From contig JACEEZ010019117.1 in the NCBI GenBank assembly GCA_016584305.1, positions 312,503 to 376,502 on the forward strand: DNA of 64,000 nucleotides, in the 5' to 3' direction. Under the pieces are notes generated by a model, which made no database searches, was not told the DNA's origin, and saw only the letters and a list, made by a program, of their open reading frames with translations. The DNA comes from Chionoecetes opilio. Taxonomy: Eukaryota; Arthropoda; Malacostraca; Decapoda; Majidae. Of the stretch, positions 45,260 to 55,330 are shown piece after piece (positions within the stretch are counted from its first letter, which is position 1; each line of letters opens with the position of its first letter). The position numbers and the translations under genes were made by a program.

Positions 45260-45790
45260 AATATGGGCATTACCCAAATTTTCTACCGGGAACACTGGCC
45301 GGGAAAGGCTCCCCGGACACCACGCCGCTGCATGGGGGATCTTTCGTACCTCAAAACCCCTCCGCAGGGTCTGAACCTCCCGCCCAGCATCAAAAGACCA
45401 GCTGCGGGCGCCATACCTGTGGCCGTCGCTCATGAGGTGAGCGAGCGATGGGCTTGGCTGCTGCGGGAGCCGAACGGGCCAGGGCCCCCTCTGGGGCGGC
45501 GACTTCCTCATGCCAACGCCCACAAAACCCCGAGCCCCTCCGCCCGCCCAGGGCCCCCATGCTAAAACCCCGGCCGTGGCGCTGGATCGCGCACACTGTC
45601 CTGGAGACTACGGCACCCAGGCAGACTTGGTGCGGCTGGACGGCATGGGGCGCACCACCATCAGGGAAAGGCCCACCCGCGCCCCCCTCACATGGTTCAG
45701 GCACGACACGGGACAACGCGGCCTGGGGGCCACCCCGCCCAGCCAAAGGAAGGGCCCAACGCCCCAACAGGCACCACCCACCTGTGGACT
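45260..45790 (+). pseudogene. Gypsy Pol C-terminal region
   Basis: Frames here include AHEVSERWAW and then YGTQADLVRLDGMGRTTIRE, resembling the tail of Mag-type Pol, where a VxxLDGSGRxTxRNRRxLR motif follows the integrase. The reading shifts frame at least twice. Confidence 0.55.
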
Positions 45791-46550
45791 ACGTTTTAAG
45801 CCCCCCCCACCCACCACTCCCACCCGGTGCTTGCCGACGGGAAACGCCTTCCCCGGGGGGTTCCACCGACGGTTTTTGTTCGGGGGTCGCGCGCTTCCGT
45901 TTCAAAGTGAATCTTTTTTCGCATTCGTTTACTCTCACTCGAAATTATGAAAAACCCAAGGGGGTTTTTGAAAAACTGACCCAAAAATATCATCTTCATG
46001 ACACATTTCTGCTACATAACAGAAAATATACGAAAACCTTTTTGTGTATTCTAAAAAATTACAAAAAAATAGTGTATAAACATTTTTCTCACTTTTTTTT
46101 CTTTACTCGCGCAATTTCCCGAATTTCTCCTTTAATTTTTTATCACATTTCGTAATCAGCTGACTTTTTTGGTTCTGATGGTTTTACGGGATATACAAAA
46201 GCAAAAAAATCTAGATGTGAAAAATCCGATAAATTGAAGCATGTTTTTGGCCTGACCCGTGGTGCGGGCATGCCCCCCCAAAATTAAAACCTTTAAAGTT
46301 TGGGGGGCAGCGCCCCGGTTAAATTTTGCTCGTCGGCACGTGTCCCACTGCCACTTTTTAGTGACAACCCTGTTCGACGGCAAAACCCCACGGTGGTGAG
46401 TGGTATGTGGACGGGGTTTTTGGTAAAGCCACCCCTCAGGGAACCCTGATGCCACACTTTACACATTTGTTTGTTTTCTCGTTCACTCTTTTTCAAAAAG
46501 TTTCATTTTTCATTACACCGCCCCCCGGTTTACTTTTGTGTAATTTGGGG

Positions 46551-46718
46551 GGGGGGTGGGGTGTGTGCAACCCTCATCTTCCCCCACATCTCAGTGTCCC
46601 CGAGGCGGGGAGTTGTGACTCCGGCAGGCATGCCTCGTCCCGTCACTCCTGTAATTAAGGGTTAATCTCCATAAAAATCAGCCGCGCCCCCAGCCCTTCT
46701 GTGTTCCAACCCCACCAG
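46551..46718 (+). repeat. Right LTR-like repeat
   Basis: Counterpart of 40022-40188. Directly after it lies the block tttgtaaacaaaaaacgggg, which also occurs at about 39497 upstream of the left repeat. Confidence 0.7.
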
Positions 46719-46859
46719 TTTGTAAACAAAAAACGGGGTTTTTGCGTTCCATTTGTGACACGCGAACCCAACCCTGAACCGAAAGAACTGGTTCATGCAA
46801 CTTGGGCACAAATGGAAGAGGCCTTTAAACTCGTCACGTAAAACTTTGTGGGACAACGT

Positions 46860-47280
46860 ATAGCATGGACTATATCAATAGAAACAGAATTTTATTAGCT
46901 TTCCATTGATATATTTCGTTTTCTGATAAATGCAGTAGTACCATGCATAAATTAGCGTTAACTAATCGCTACTCTATTATTCAAGGTAGGTTTTCCTATC
47001 TTCATGGGCCACCCATTGAAATCTGCTGTTCTTGTAGAGAAAAGAAAACACAAACAACCAAACAAAAGGGAAAAAATAACAAGCAAGACTACATACAAGC
47101 ATACAGTACTGCTATTTTTTTTATTTCTCATACACCACATTCTCTCCAAAAACTCTTGTCACACACTTTCACTGCGTCAATCTCCGTCTACGGTACATAT
47201 ATATATCTCATCACAGCAGCAACATCATCTATATATTCTCTTCCTGTCCTTTCAAGTGCCTCATTCATTTCACACCCCAT
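46860..47280. other. Intergenic sequence
   Basis: AT-rich. No recognised gene or repeat. Confidence 0.4.
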
Positions 47281-47284
47281 TTAA

Positions 47285-48535
47285 AGTAGTCGTCCAGACC
47301 CATTTTTTTTTTGCCTAATTATGTTGAATGTACATTCAAAACACCTAATCCACCAAAAATAATTGATTTCCAGGCTTCATTTCCGTAAAAACACGACTTT
47401 TGTAAAAAAGCGCGCGAAAAAAAAATCTTCCCTCCAACAGGGCTACGACTGTTATTGATGACGTCAGAACAGGGACGCCCGCAGACACTCTGTCTGACAC
47501 CTGTCGGCAAATGTTATGATGAGCGATTGTACTTCGGTGTCAGACAGTGAATCTGTCGCTGTGACAGATTTAGAGTACGATGCTCAATCTGACACCGAAA
47601 GAAATGACGCTGGTCGCGTATACTATGAGGAAAACGAACCTCAGATTGTCATGGGATCCTATATGTTTGAGCCCGAGTACGAGGTGAATTAACAGGTGTT
47701 AGCAGAGCCTGAGGTTCAGCAGGAGGACCTGGCACTTCTCCAAAACATGGATTGGTAAATAAGGTTAAACCATGTGTGTGTGGGAATCACAATGAAGGTA
47801 CTTTCGAGAAAATCCTATGGTTAGTTTTGGAGCTACAGTCAAACGTCATTACTCGGAAACCACATACTAGCATTAACTACAGCATAGAGTTGGAAAATAT
47901 GCGGGCGGGAAGGCAGAAAGTGTGACAGCCACACCACTACAGGGTCTCTCACCACAGGGCACTCCCACGCCCACTCCACACCTGGTTTACTTGGTTTACT
48001 TGGTCTTGTTAAGAGGCAAAGCCTCACAGTCGTGGTGGTCCATCGCTACCCTCACTACACACCGTTTCTCAACACAACTGTTCGCCCCAACACACTATAG
48101 GCGTGAATCACCACACGCCACTCCGCCACTCCACTCCTACACACGCCACTCCTTTCCGTGTGCAAACTTTTCTCGAAAGGCACAGCTGTCTTGCTGCACC
48201 CATAAAGGATGCATGCATGTGGCATATAGCAAAACAAATCTATCAGAAACACCCAAATATCTTCAAGTACTATTATATTTATCTCTGTGTTTACGTGCCT
48301 CTGATCAGCGCGGGAAGAGGATCCTCCCTGATGGTACGTCACGGAGCCTGAGCCTGAGCGTCTGCAAATCTTGAGTGCGTTTTGAGAACTCGGGGAATTT
48401 GCAGATTTTGATTGCGGATTATTTAAAAACGGCTGACTGGATACAAAAAGTGACGACGTATTGTTGATATACTCGTCAATGGCTATGATTTGATTGCATT
48501 AAATCAGGAATGATGAAATGGTCTGGACGATTACT
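47285..48535 (+). mobile_element. TTAA-flanked DNA element, copy B (1251 bp)
   Basis: Inverted, same-length partner of copy A, with TTAA at 47281-47284 and 48536-48539. Differences noted by eye are single bases, for example ggcgtag versus ggcggag and gaaataaag versus gaaatgaag. The terminal repeats, acidic ORF and GT-rich middle are identical in layout. Confidence 0.88.
47516..47692 (+). CDS. Acidic 58-residue ORF in TTAA element, copy B
   Basis: The same frame as the ORF of copy A (starts MMSDCTSVSDSESVAVTD), open in both copies. The two ORFs look identical. As in copy A, the cysteine-rich part expected downstream is absent, so if made the product would be a stub. Confidence 0.4.
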   Translation: MMSDCTSVSDSESVAVTDLEYDAQSDTERNDAGRVYYEENEPQIVMGSYMFEPEYEVN

Positions 48536-48539
48536 TTAA

Positions 48540-49780
48540 GGTTGTGAGAGCGAGGTCTGTCTGGCTCTCCCAGTGAATGTACGATACATTTTCCTTCGGC
48601 TCCGTCTGTAGAAGCGTCTGGCAGCGCTACAATCGTATTTTGTGATGGCAAGCAGGGGCGGAGCTTAAATAAGTATAATTTTACTCCGAAAGGACACTAC
48701 AAAATACGCCTATAATCTTATAGAACAAACATTTTCGAAGATAACAGTATATCCTTTTATACATGTATAACATGATATACTGCGGGGTCAATCCATGAGA
48801 ACTTCTCCGGGTCTTGGGTGAACGGAGAGACCCTGGCACTAAGATGGCGCCCAGTAGCGTTTAACATAGGGCCTATGAAGGCGGTACCCTCTTTTTAAAG
48901 AGATCCTAGGAAAACCTACTAGGAAAACCTACTATGAAAAAATATTAAGATCAAGATCCAGGCTCGTCCACGTAGCAGACGAAACCCCCCACCACTCATT
49001 GCTATGTGTCAGTGATTAACGTGGTCATTACGGTGGTTCTTGATATTGAACGTGCTCCTGAGGCAAGTTAACGTGTTCTTTAAATCATTGTTAGTATGGC
49101 TGACACATGCAGGATAGATATTGCTACTTTAAATAAGAGTGACACAAATAGACGTAGGCCTCCTTGTGGAGTACACTGATGCTCACCACCTGCTGTCACG
49201 CTCCTCACGCTCCTCACAGCCGCAGCAACACACCAGCCTCATTTGAATACCCACAACGGAGGCAAGTGAGGTCTGAGAATGAGTTGCCATGCCAGTAACA
49301 AACACTTACGACCAAACAGAGTTGTGTTGGGACAGACAGGTTGGACGAGTCAGGTCAAGGAGGCGTAGGGTCAGGAGTCAGCGGTAGCCAGGCAGCCAGG
49401 GGGTCGCGGTGCGCGCCACGGAAATACAGAACTGAATGGAGAAGAAAGTGAAGTATCAAAATTAGGGTACAATTCTAGAAATGCACTCACCGACCCACGC
49501 CGCGAACTGTTACACCCCGCCGTGACACTGTGACACACGAGAGTTTTTCCACGATAATTTTCGACTGTAACCACTGGATATATAACAAACCGGTAAAAGT
49601 GGGTTTATGGAAATGTCGCCAATAGGAACTCACCGAAACGCCAACCGAGAACCCTCGCCGACGTAGAAATTTTCGGTGACAGTTCCACTGGTAAGAGATG
49701 AAAAGGAAGAATAAAACCTATTTCATTATTGGACACAAACATTTTTCGCACTGTGAAATACGTGAGAAACACAAACGCAC
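48540..49780. other. Upstream region of FHIP2, possible first exons
   Basis: No coding region recognised. Candidate splice donors on both strands flank GC-rich sequence: gtgagt on the minus strand at about 49492 and 49635, and gtaagag on the plus strand at about 49692. These could belong to non-coding first exons and a bidirectional promoter, but no transcript evidence is available. Confidence 0.3.
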
Positions 49781-49787
49781 AAAGTAT

Positions 49788-49938
49788 ACCTAACCTAACC
49801 TAACCTTAACCACAAAGTATACCTAACCTTAACCACAAAGTATACCTAACCTTAACCACAAAGTATACCTAACCTTAACCACAAAGTATACCTAACCTAA
49901 CCTAACCTAACCTTAACCACAAAGTATACCTAACCTAA
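49788..49938. repeat. CCTAA-containing tandem repeat
   Basis: Runs of cctaa (complement of TTAGG) alternate with a longer unit of about 24 bp, ccttaaccacaaagtatacctaa, repeated about five times. It faces the TTAGG-oriented array in the foldback at 50107-50386. Confidence 0.85.
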
Positions 49939-50106
49939 CTGGACTTAGAATTTTTTGAGGCACCTCATATTTCATAGCGGCCGTGTGGGTTAACCAAGGC
50001 TGAGCGCACGCTGGAACCTTTACAGATGTGAAGTACAATAAGCATACAATACAGTGCGGTAGTTCATTTCAGTCAAAGCCGGAAGGATGAGTTCCAAAGT
50101 ATTTCC

Positions 50107-50307
50107 GGTGCTTGTTCTAATGGTGCTAGTTTTATTTTGCGCAAACCCCAAAAAAAAAAAAAAAATTATATTTTGTGGTTAAGGTTAGGTTAGGTTTCTT
50201 TAAAACCTGTAAGGTTAGGTTAGGTTAGGTTGGGTTAGGTAGGTTAGGTTAGGTTGGGTTAGGTTAGGTTAGGTTAGGTTTCATTAAAACAAGGCTAGGT
50301 TAGGTTT

Positions 50308-50344
<37 letters not shown>

Positions 50345-50386
50345 TGGTTTGCGCAAAATAAAACTAGCACCATTAGAACAAGCACC
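50107..50386. mobile_element. Foldback element with 41-bp perfect arms enclosing TTAGG repeats
   Basis: The left arm 50107-50147 starts GGTGCTTGTTCTAATGGTGC; the right arm 50346-50386 is its exact inverse over 41 bp. Between them are A and T runs and TTAGG-type units (ggttaggttaggttgggtt) at about 50177-50310. No ORF. The arms are the same age or still being homogenised, since not one mismatch is present. Confidence 0.88.
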
Positions 50387-51065
50387 TATTGTAGGCCAAG
50401 AAAAAGTAGTTGGTGTCTCTGAAAACGAACGTGAAACTCTCCTCCATAATTACCTTGGGATAGCAGTGCCTAGTAGTAATACGCGGGCGACAGAGAAAGT
50501 GACTCGCGGGAATTGCTGGCCTGCGTGCCTTGTAAATAATGTACAGTGGATACTATAGTGTGCACAGCACTAAAGGGTTTCCCTTCAGTCCTTCCCGTTC
50601 CCTCCATAGCCCCGAGCCGGTAGTGTGTGACGAAGTTGAGGGTGGTGGATGACACCCCCCCGCTTCGCTTCGTTACAATATTAAGGTTAGGTTAGGTTAG
50701 GATCAATTTGTTATAACTAGTAATAACCAATAATAACCAGTGGTGGTAACATGTTATGATATGATTGATAAACAATTGATCACTGTATAGTTTGATTTCT
50801 AGGATTGCATTATTATTGTATAATGACTTGCCTAAACTTATCATGGTAGGTACACCTCACCTCAAAAGCCTGGACTGGCATAAAAATGACATAGCGTGTT
50901 TAGTTTTTCAAAAGCCAACATTATAATATGATCTCGTACTAGTATGCTGTTTGCCACAAGACCTTTGAAAACTAAATGTAGTACTAAAAAGAATAAGATT
51001 TCATATCTTAGAGCCCTTTGAATGTAATGATAGAAAATGGACTATTAATATTTTACTTTTGACAG
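50387..51065 (+). other. FHIP2 upstream or intron sequence
   Basis: No supported gene. A short TTAGG run (ggttaggttaggttagg) is at 50684-50701. The end (acttttgacag) is a good acceptor for the exon at 51066. Confidence 0.45.
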
Positions 51066-51068
51066 GAC

Positions 51069-51089
51069 ATGGCACTGGTGGGCGACTAG
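51069..51089 (+). promoter_or_regulatory. Upstream ORF in the FHIP2 leader (6 codons)
   Basis: ATG GCA CTG GTG GGC GAC TAG lies three bases into the exon. It has a strong start context (G at -3 and G at +4). It is in the same frame as the main protein but is closed by TAG, so it cannot be the protein start. It may reduce or time translation of FHIP2; this is inferred. Confidence 0.55.
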
Positions 51090-51119
51090 GGAAGGAGTGC
51101 CGTGCCGGCCCCCCAACCC

Positions 51120-51248
51120 ATGTCCTGCACAGAAATCTTCAGCTTTGTGCTGAATGAAGCACTGTGTCAAGTCAGCCGCCGCCCCAGCAAGCACAACCCT
51201 GCCATGTTCTCCCACCTCTCGGATGCTCTGCAGGCAGCTGCTGATGTG
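51120..51248 (+). CDS. FHIP2: FHIP2 first coding exon
   Basis: Two in-frame ATGs exist. The one at 51204 (MFSHLSDALQAAADV) aligns end to end, without a gap, with the human start MFSKFTSILQ. It has G at -3 and is the likelier initiator. The one at 51120 would add 28 residues (MSCTEIFSFVLNEALC...) that have no counterpart, in a weaker context (C at -3). The donor gtgtgt at 51249 gives the correct join to VAPPCP in the next exon. An alternative donor at 51246 would drop one Val. Confidence 0.88.
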
Positions 51249-52170
51249 GTGTGTACAATGCTTGTCAAAATATTGTGAACACTCAAATATGAATTTGCAT
51301 TATTATGGCGAAAAAAGAATGGTGGTCTTGAGGGTGAAGCATGTTAGTCAATAATGCAAACTGACGTCACTGTATCTGTGTGGGAAGGCAGCATCAGTTA
51401 GATTTGAATCACTGACTTCTGAACTTCTACAGGGAATTTTTTTTCAGCGTGGAAAAAAAAAATCGGTCAAAAACGAAAAATTAAGAAAAACTATTTCTCA
51501 GCTGCATATGCTCTTAGAGAGTCCAAATGCGGAGTATTACATTGAAATTCGCTGTATAGTTTTTTTTTTATGAGCATGGAAAGATCCCCCCATGATTCAA
51601 ACGACCTTACGGTATGTATTGGGCATGTAATACATCGATTATTACAATATTTACGAGAAAATTGCTACCTCACTGGTGACTTCTGGCATGTATCCTTCAT
51701 CTCATACACACTCACACGGCCTCAGTGGCAGTGCATGTCCTGAGCTTTTACATAAAAAGCGATAAAGAAAAGAAAAGGAAGGATATGTTTGAATATGTTG
51801 CATCTTGACAGGTGCGCCAGAAGTAGGGAGTGAGGGCACACCAACTGCTTCCCTCCCTTCCTCCCTCTAGCGCACCCGTCGTCGAGATGCAACATATTTA
51901 AACATATCCTCCCTTTTCTCTATCGCTTTTTATGTAAAAACTAAAAGTACCATCGTATTCAGGAGAAGTTTATGTACGAGAACACATGTTTTATTTTACA
52001 CTTGATTTCATAATTGCTGTAAATATCAATTATGAGTAAAAAGTGTTATAAACATTGTTATAAAATATGTTATAAAATTTATTCTCTGACTTAACTCATC
52101 GTATTTAGCCTACTTAGTGTTTCACCCATTCAAGTTTTGTTAATTGCAACCAGCTACTTTTGTGTTGCAG
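51249..52170 (+). other. FHIP2 intron 1 with a foldback element
   Basis: Runs from gtgtgt to gttgcag. It contains a foldback at 51746-51940; otherwise AT-rich with no features recognised. Confidence 0.8.
51746..51940. mobile_element. Foldback MITE in FHIP2 intron 1
   Basis: The left arm begins tttacataaaaagcgata and runs through ggatatgtttgaatatgttg. The right arm is its inverse with mismatches and ends at 51940. Each arm is about 85 bp and the loop about 20 bp. No ORF. Target duplication was not determined. Confidence 0.75.
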
Positions 52171-52317
52171 GTAGCACCACCATGTCCCCATGTGGAGGAT
52201 CTTCGTTTCCATTGGACACAACTCTCCATTGTTTGTCAGCGGTGCCAGCATGCAGAGGGCCAGATGCCAGCTGTCGAGGAAACCCATGTCCCCCGATATT
52301 TGCTACAGATGCTCAAG
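52171..52317 (+). CDS. FHIP2: FHIP2 coding exon 2
   Basis: The exon has 49 codons, VAPPCPHVEDLRFHWTQLSI through VPRYLLQMLK. Human FHIP2A has LPLQEDFVYHWKAITHY through IPSHLEQML at the same place, with the HW pair and the IP/VP...L-QML pattern conserved. Acceptor ttgcag, donor gtactg. Confidence 0.9.
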
Positions 52318-52367
52318 GTACTGTTGTCTCACCCACCTTTACCATTAATATCTAATCACACACTTAA

Positions 52368-53352
52368 CCCTTTCACGTACAAATGACGCCTTTGAGCATC
52401 ATCCGGTATGTGTAGGCCATACGTACAAATGATGTCTTTGAGCGTCATCCGGTACGTGTAGGCCATACGTACAAATGACGCCTTTGAGCGTCATCCGGTA
52501 CGTGTAGGCCATACGTACAAATGACGCCTTTGAGCGTCATCCGGTACGTGTAGGCCATACGTACAAATGACGCCTTTGAGCGTCATCCGGTACGTGTAGG
52601 CCATACGTACAAATGACGCCTTTGAGCGTCATCCGGTATGTGTAGGCCATACGTACAAATGATGTCTTTGAGCGTCATCCGGTACGTGTAGGCCATACGT
52701 ACAAATGACGCCTTTGAGCGTCATCCGGTACGTGTAGGCCATACGTACAAATGACGTCTTTGAGCGTCATCCAAAAATAATATTTTAAAATATTTATTAA
52801 AAATCTTAAAAAGTGCGCAGTTGACGTGAGATTCACTTGACCGTTGGAGCGAATTACAATATATTATATTAAAATATTTTGTAAAATATAATATTGTATA
52901 ATATTATATTATACAATATATTTATTAAAAAAAAAACTTTACGCTATCTTTCACTTCGTTGTATGGCTTTATTTTTTAGCGAATTACAATATATTATACT
53001 TCATTGGAAAGGAAATTTATTCAGCTATGTCATGGAATGTAGAAAAATCTTCTATGATGATAAGTTGATTTTTGGCATATTATTTTTTGCCGCAAGGTGT
53101 TATTTTTTTTTTTTTTTTCACTTCTAACTCTAGGTTTTGTAAATTATTTTCACGCTAGCGTATTTTTTGAACATTGTATGATATAGGAAATGATCTTAGC
53201 TTAAAAACGAAACATAATTGAACTCGATACCTTTGATAGTTTAGTTTCTAGACGCGGTGGAAGTACAACTTTTTTCCCGCGCGTGACATTTCGGGTGACA
53301 ATGGGTTTACGCGGGACAACAAAAAGTGAATGACAATGGTGATGTGAAAGGG
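52368..53352. mobile_element. piggyBac-like TTAA element containing a 46-bp minisatellite
   Basis: The ends CCCTTTCAC and inverse GTGAAAGGG are flanked by TTAA at 52364-52367 and 53353-53356. TTAACCCTTT ends are typical of piggyBac elements. No transposase is present. The left third is a tandem array. A second element with the same kind of ends is at 57664-58357. Confidence 0.82.
52378..52770. repeat. Minisatellite, 46-bp unit, about 8.5 copies
   Basis: The unit acaaatgacgcctttgagcg continues to tcatccggtacgtgtaggccatacgt. Each unit carries the inverse words atgacgcctttgagcgtcat, so every unit can form a small hairpin. Variants gatgtc/gacgcc recur. Confidence 0.95.
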
Positions 53353-53418
53353 TTAATTGGGTAATTTTCCTTCATGAACTATTTTACAGAAATGATGGGG
53401 CCTATAAAGTTGTACACT

Positions 53419-53815
53419 TAACCCTCGTTTTCCCTGACTTCCATTTCCCGGATATCGGATTTGCCGGTCAAAATCCGAGGTCCGGGGATATGTCAGAGTC
53501 CCGGACAAATGCCTGGTCCAGTCCGTAAATGGACAAAGTTGCCCGGCGGTCCGAGCGTCTCCTGTCACCCCTGGTCAGTGTCCGCGCCTCCCGCCAGGTG
53601 GCAGCATGCTCAGCGGTCGTATTGTTTACATTTGGGCACACGACACGGTTCACCTGCACCGTCTCCGTTAGTCCCCTGACCCCCACTGCTCCTGGTGCAG
53701 GAACGTCTCTGAGACTATTGAACACTTTCTGCTGCAGTGTCCGTGCTTCCACTCCCACCGTGTAGTGCTATGCTCTCAACTCCTCACCCTGAACGTCGTC
53801 ACCTGTCAAATTTTC
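53419..53815 (+). mobile_element. Truncated pogo-like element with zf-RVT module
   Basis: Starts aaccctcgttttccctgac and follows the left part of the element at 7309 for over 100 bp. It then contains one copy of the zf-RVT module (CLHLGTRH..., then the ETIEHFLLQC region in a shifted frame) with a small deletion. It ends at about 53815, without a right terminal repeat. It lies in FHIP2 intron 2. Confidence 0.78.
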
Positions 53816-54277
53816 TGGCTCAAGGTTTGAAACATTCTGTTGAATAATTTGAAAAACAAGGCCATTTTTACTGCTGAAGACAAAAATAGCTAAACATACC
53901 AGTGATCCTCCTGAGTAAACACTGAAAATAACTCTCACCGAGGTGTCAGGCAACTATTATTACTTGGAAGTGGTCGTGCCTTAATCAGTTTGTCAGCGGT
54001 CAAGGAACATATCCCCATTAAGCCCATGTATTAATTAATGCCTTTATCATATGAAAATTTGATATATGAGAATGTATATTATGAAATATTTGATATATGA
54101 GCTACATGGAACATATCTGCTTGTATCATCGTGAGTATACTGTAATATTACATATGTATGATATGTATGTATATGTATGTGTAATTGTAGAATCACATGC
54201 ATTTTAGGTATGGAGTAAAATGGTCCAAGTGTACCAGAATTTCAAGATTTAATGAAATGTGTAAACTCTTCATGCAG

Positions 54278-54496
54278 GCACTTGTGGCAGAGGAACGGGA
54301 GCAGGGTATGGTGGGCCCTCTCAGCCCGTGCATGGAATACTTGGTTCAAGAGAAGGTGCTGGCAGTGTTGGCTTCCCATGCTAAGGCTGACTGCCCATTG
54401 GGGATAAGACAACATGCGTATGTCTTCCTAGTTGCGGTACTCAACCATCTGCATCATTCCCACCTTCACCATGCTCCCATACATAAGCCCCTTCAA
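54278..54496 (+). CDS. FHIP2: FHIP2 coding exon 3
   Basis: The exon has 73 codons, ALVAEEREQGMVGPLSPCME and on to HAPIHKPLQ. The SPCMEYLVQEKVLAVLA stretch matches GPCMEYLLHHKILETL of human FHIP2A, followed by KADCPLGIRQ against KADCPPGMKQ. These are the strongest family identifiers in the window. Donor gtgagt. Confidence 0.95.
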
Positions 54497-55127
54497 GTGA
54501 GTTGTTATGTACTTCCTTCACACTTAATTAATGTTCTTCACTTCCTATACATAGCAGGTAGGAGATCAATTTGGATGCTAAGTTAAAGGTTAGCATGCTC
54601 TCTCAACAAGTAGGAGATCAATCTGGATGCTAAGTAAAAGGTTAGCATGCATGCTCTCTCAACAAGAGAAGAATCTCAGGTCCAGTTATGTTGCTTCTTC
54701 TATTTTCACCCACATGATTGTTGGTTGTGCTATGTGGAGCCCTCTAGACTAGGGGAAGGATATTTTTACATCAGGTTATCCGGGTAGGTATAAGGTAAAG
54801 GGACCGTGGGGAGGATGTACGTAAGCTGGACCCACGTCGGTCGGACGTGCTATTCCACCAACAGCTACTACAAAGATGGCTGCTAGCTTGCCTCTGGTTG
54901 TCTGAGGTGTGGTTGTGGTGTGGATAGAATAGATGACAAAAGTAATGAATGTACATATATGTGGAGAGTTTGTTGAAATAACTTCCTCAGTACAGTAGTA
55001 CCAGTTACAAGTATTTCAAATACCATAAGACATTCAAATCAACTAATCAGTCCTCACGCTGTGATGTTTACGTTCCGCGCTTGAGGCTGGGCAGATTGCC
55101 GCCAACAGCGCCATCTATCGTCTGCTA

Positions 55128-55330
55128 TCGATCCCCGGGCGGAGCGGAAATAGATGGGCTGTTTCCTTAAAAAAAACTGAATCCCTGTCCACCCAGCAGT
55201 GAATGGGTACCGGGTGTTAGCGTGGGGTTTGTGACCTGCATCCCGGGTGGTGGCTTTGGCCAACACTAGAGGAGAGGACCTATACGAAGCGATACTAAGC
55301 GGTAGAGGTCCCAAGAAGAAGAAGAAGCCC
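55128..55330 (+). mobile_element. 5'-truncated tRNA-derived SINE (family 3)
   Basis: Begins within the B box (cgatccccgggcggagcg) and continues with cacccagcagtgaatgggta and the rest of the body seen in the full copy at 62471-62730. It ends in a (gaa)n run. Confidence 0.75.

Larger units (their letters stand above)
40022..46718 (+). mobile_element. Degraded or poorly resolved Mag-like Ty3/Gypsy LTR retrotransposon
   Basis: A direct repeat of about 167 bp bounds the element (40022-40188 and 46551-46718; both end tgttccaaccccaccag) and is taken as part of the LTRs. Between them the plus strand carries, in order, a gag zinc-knuckle region, protease, RT, RNase H, integrase core and Pol C-terminus, though spread over all three frames with shifts mostly at G, C or A runs. 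The order protease-RT-RNaseH-integrase defines Ty3/Gypsy. Similarity to Mag-type elements of marine invertebrates is my inference. A 1.5-kb unrelated AT-rich stretch (43750-45250) splits the integrase region. Confidence 0.75.
52318..54277 (+). other. FHIP2 intron 2 with two DNA elements
   Basis: Contains the TTAA-flanked element 52368-53352 and, shortly after, a truncated relative of the element at 7309 (53419-53815). 53816-54277 has no recognised content. Confidence 0.8.

Noticed and set aside
49788..50310. A true chromosome end
   Set aside because: TTAGG runs are short, occur in both orientations, and are flanked on both sides by ordinary sequence and a gene, so they are interstitial.
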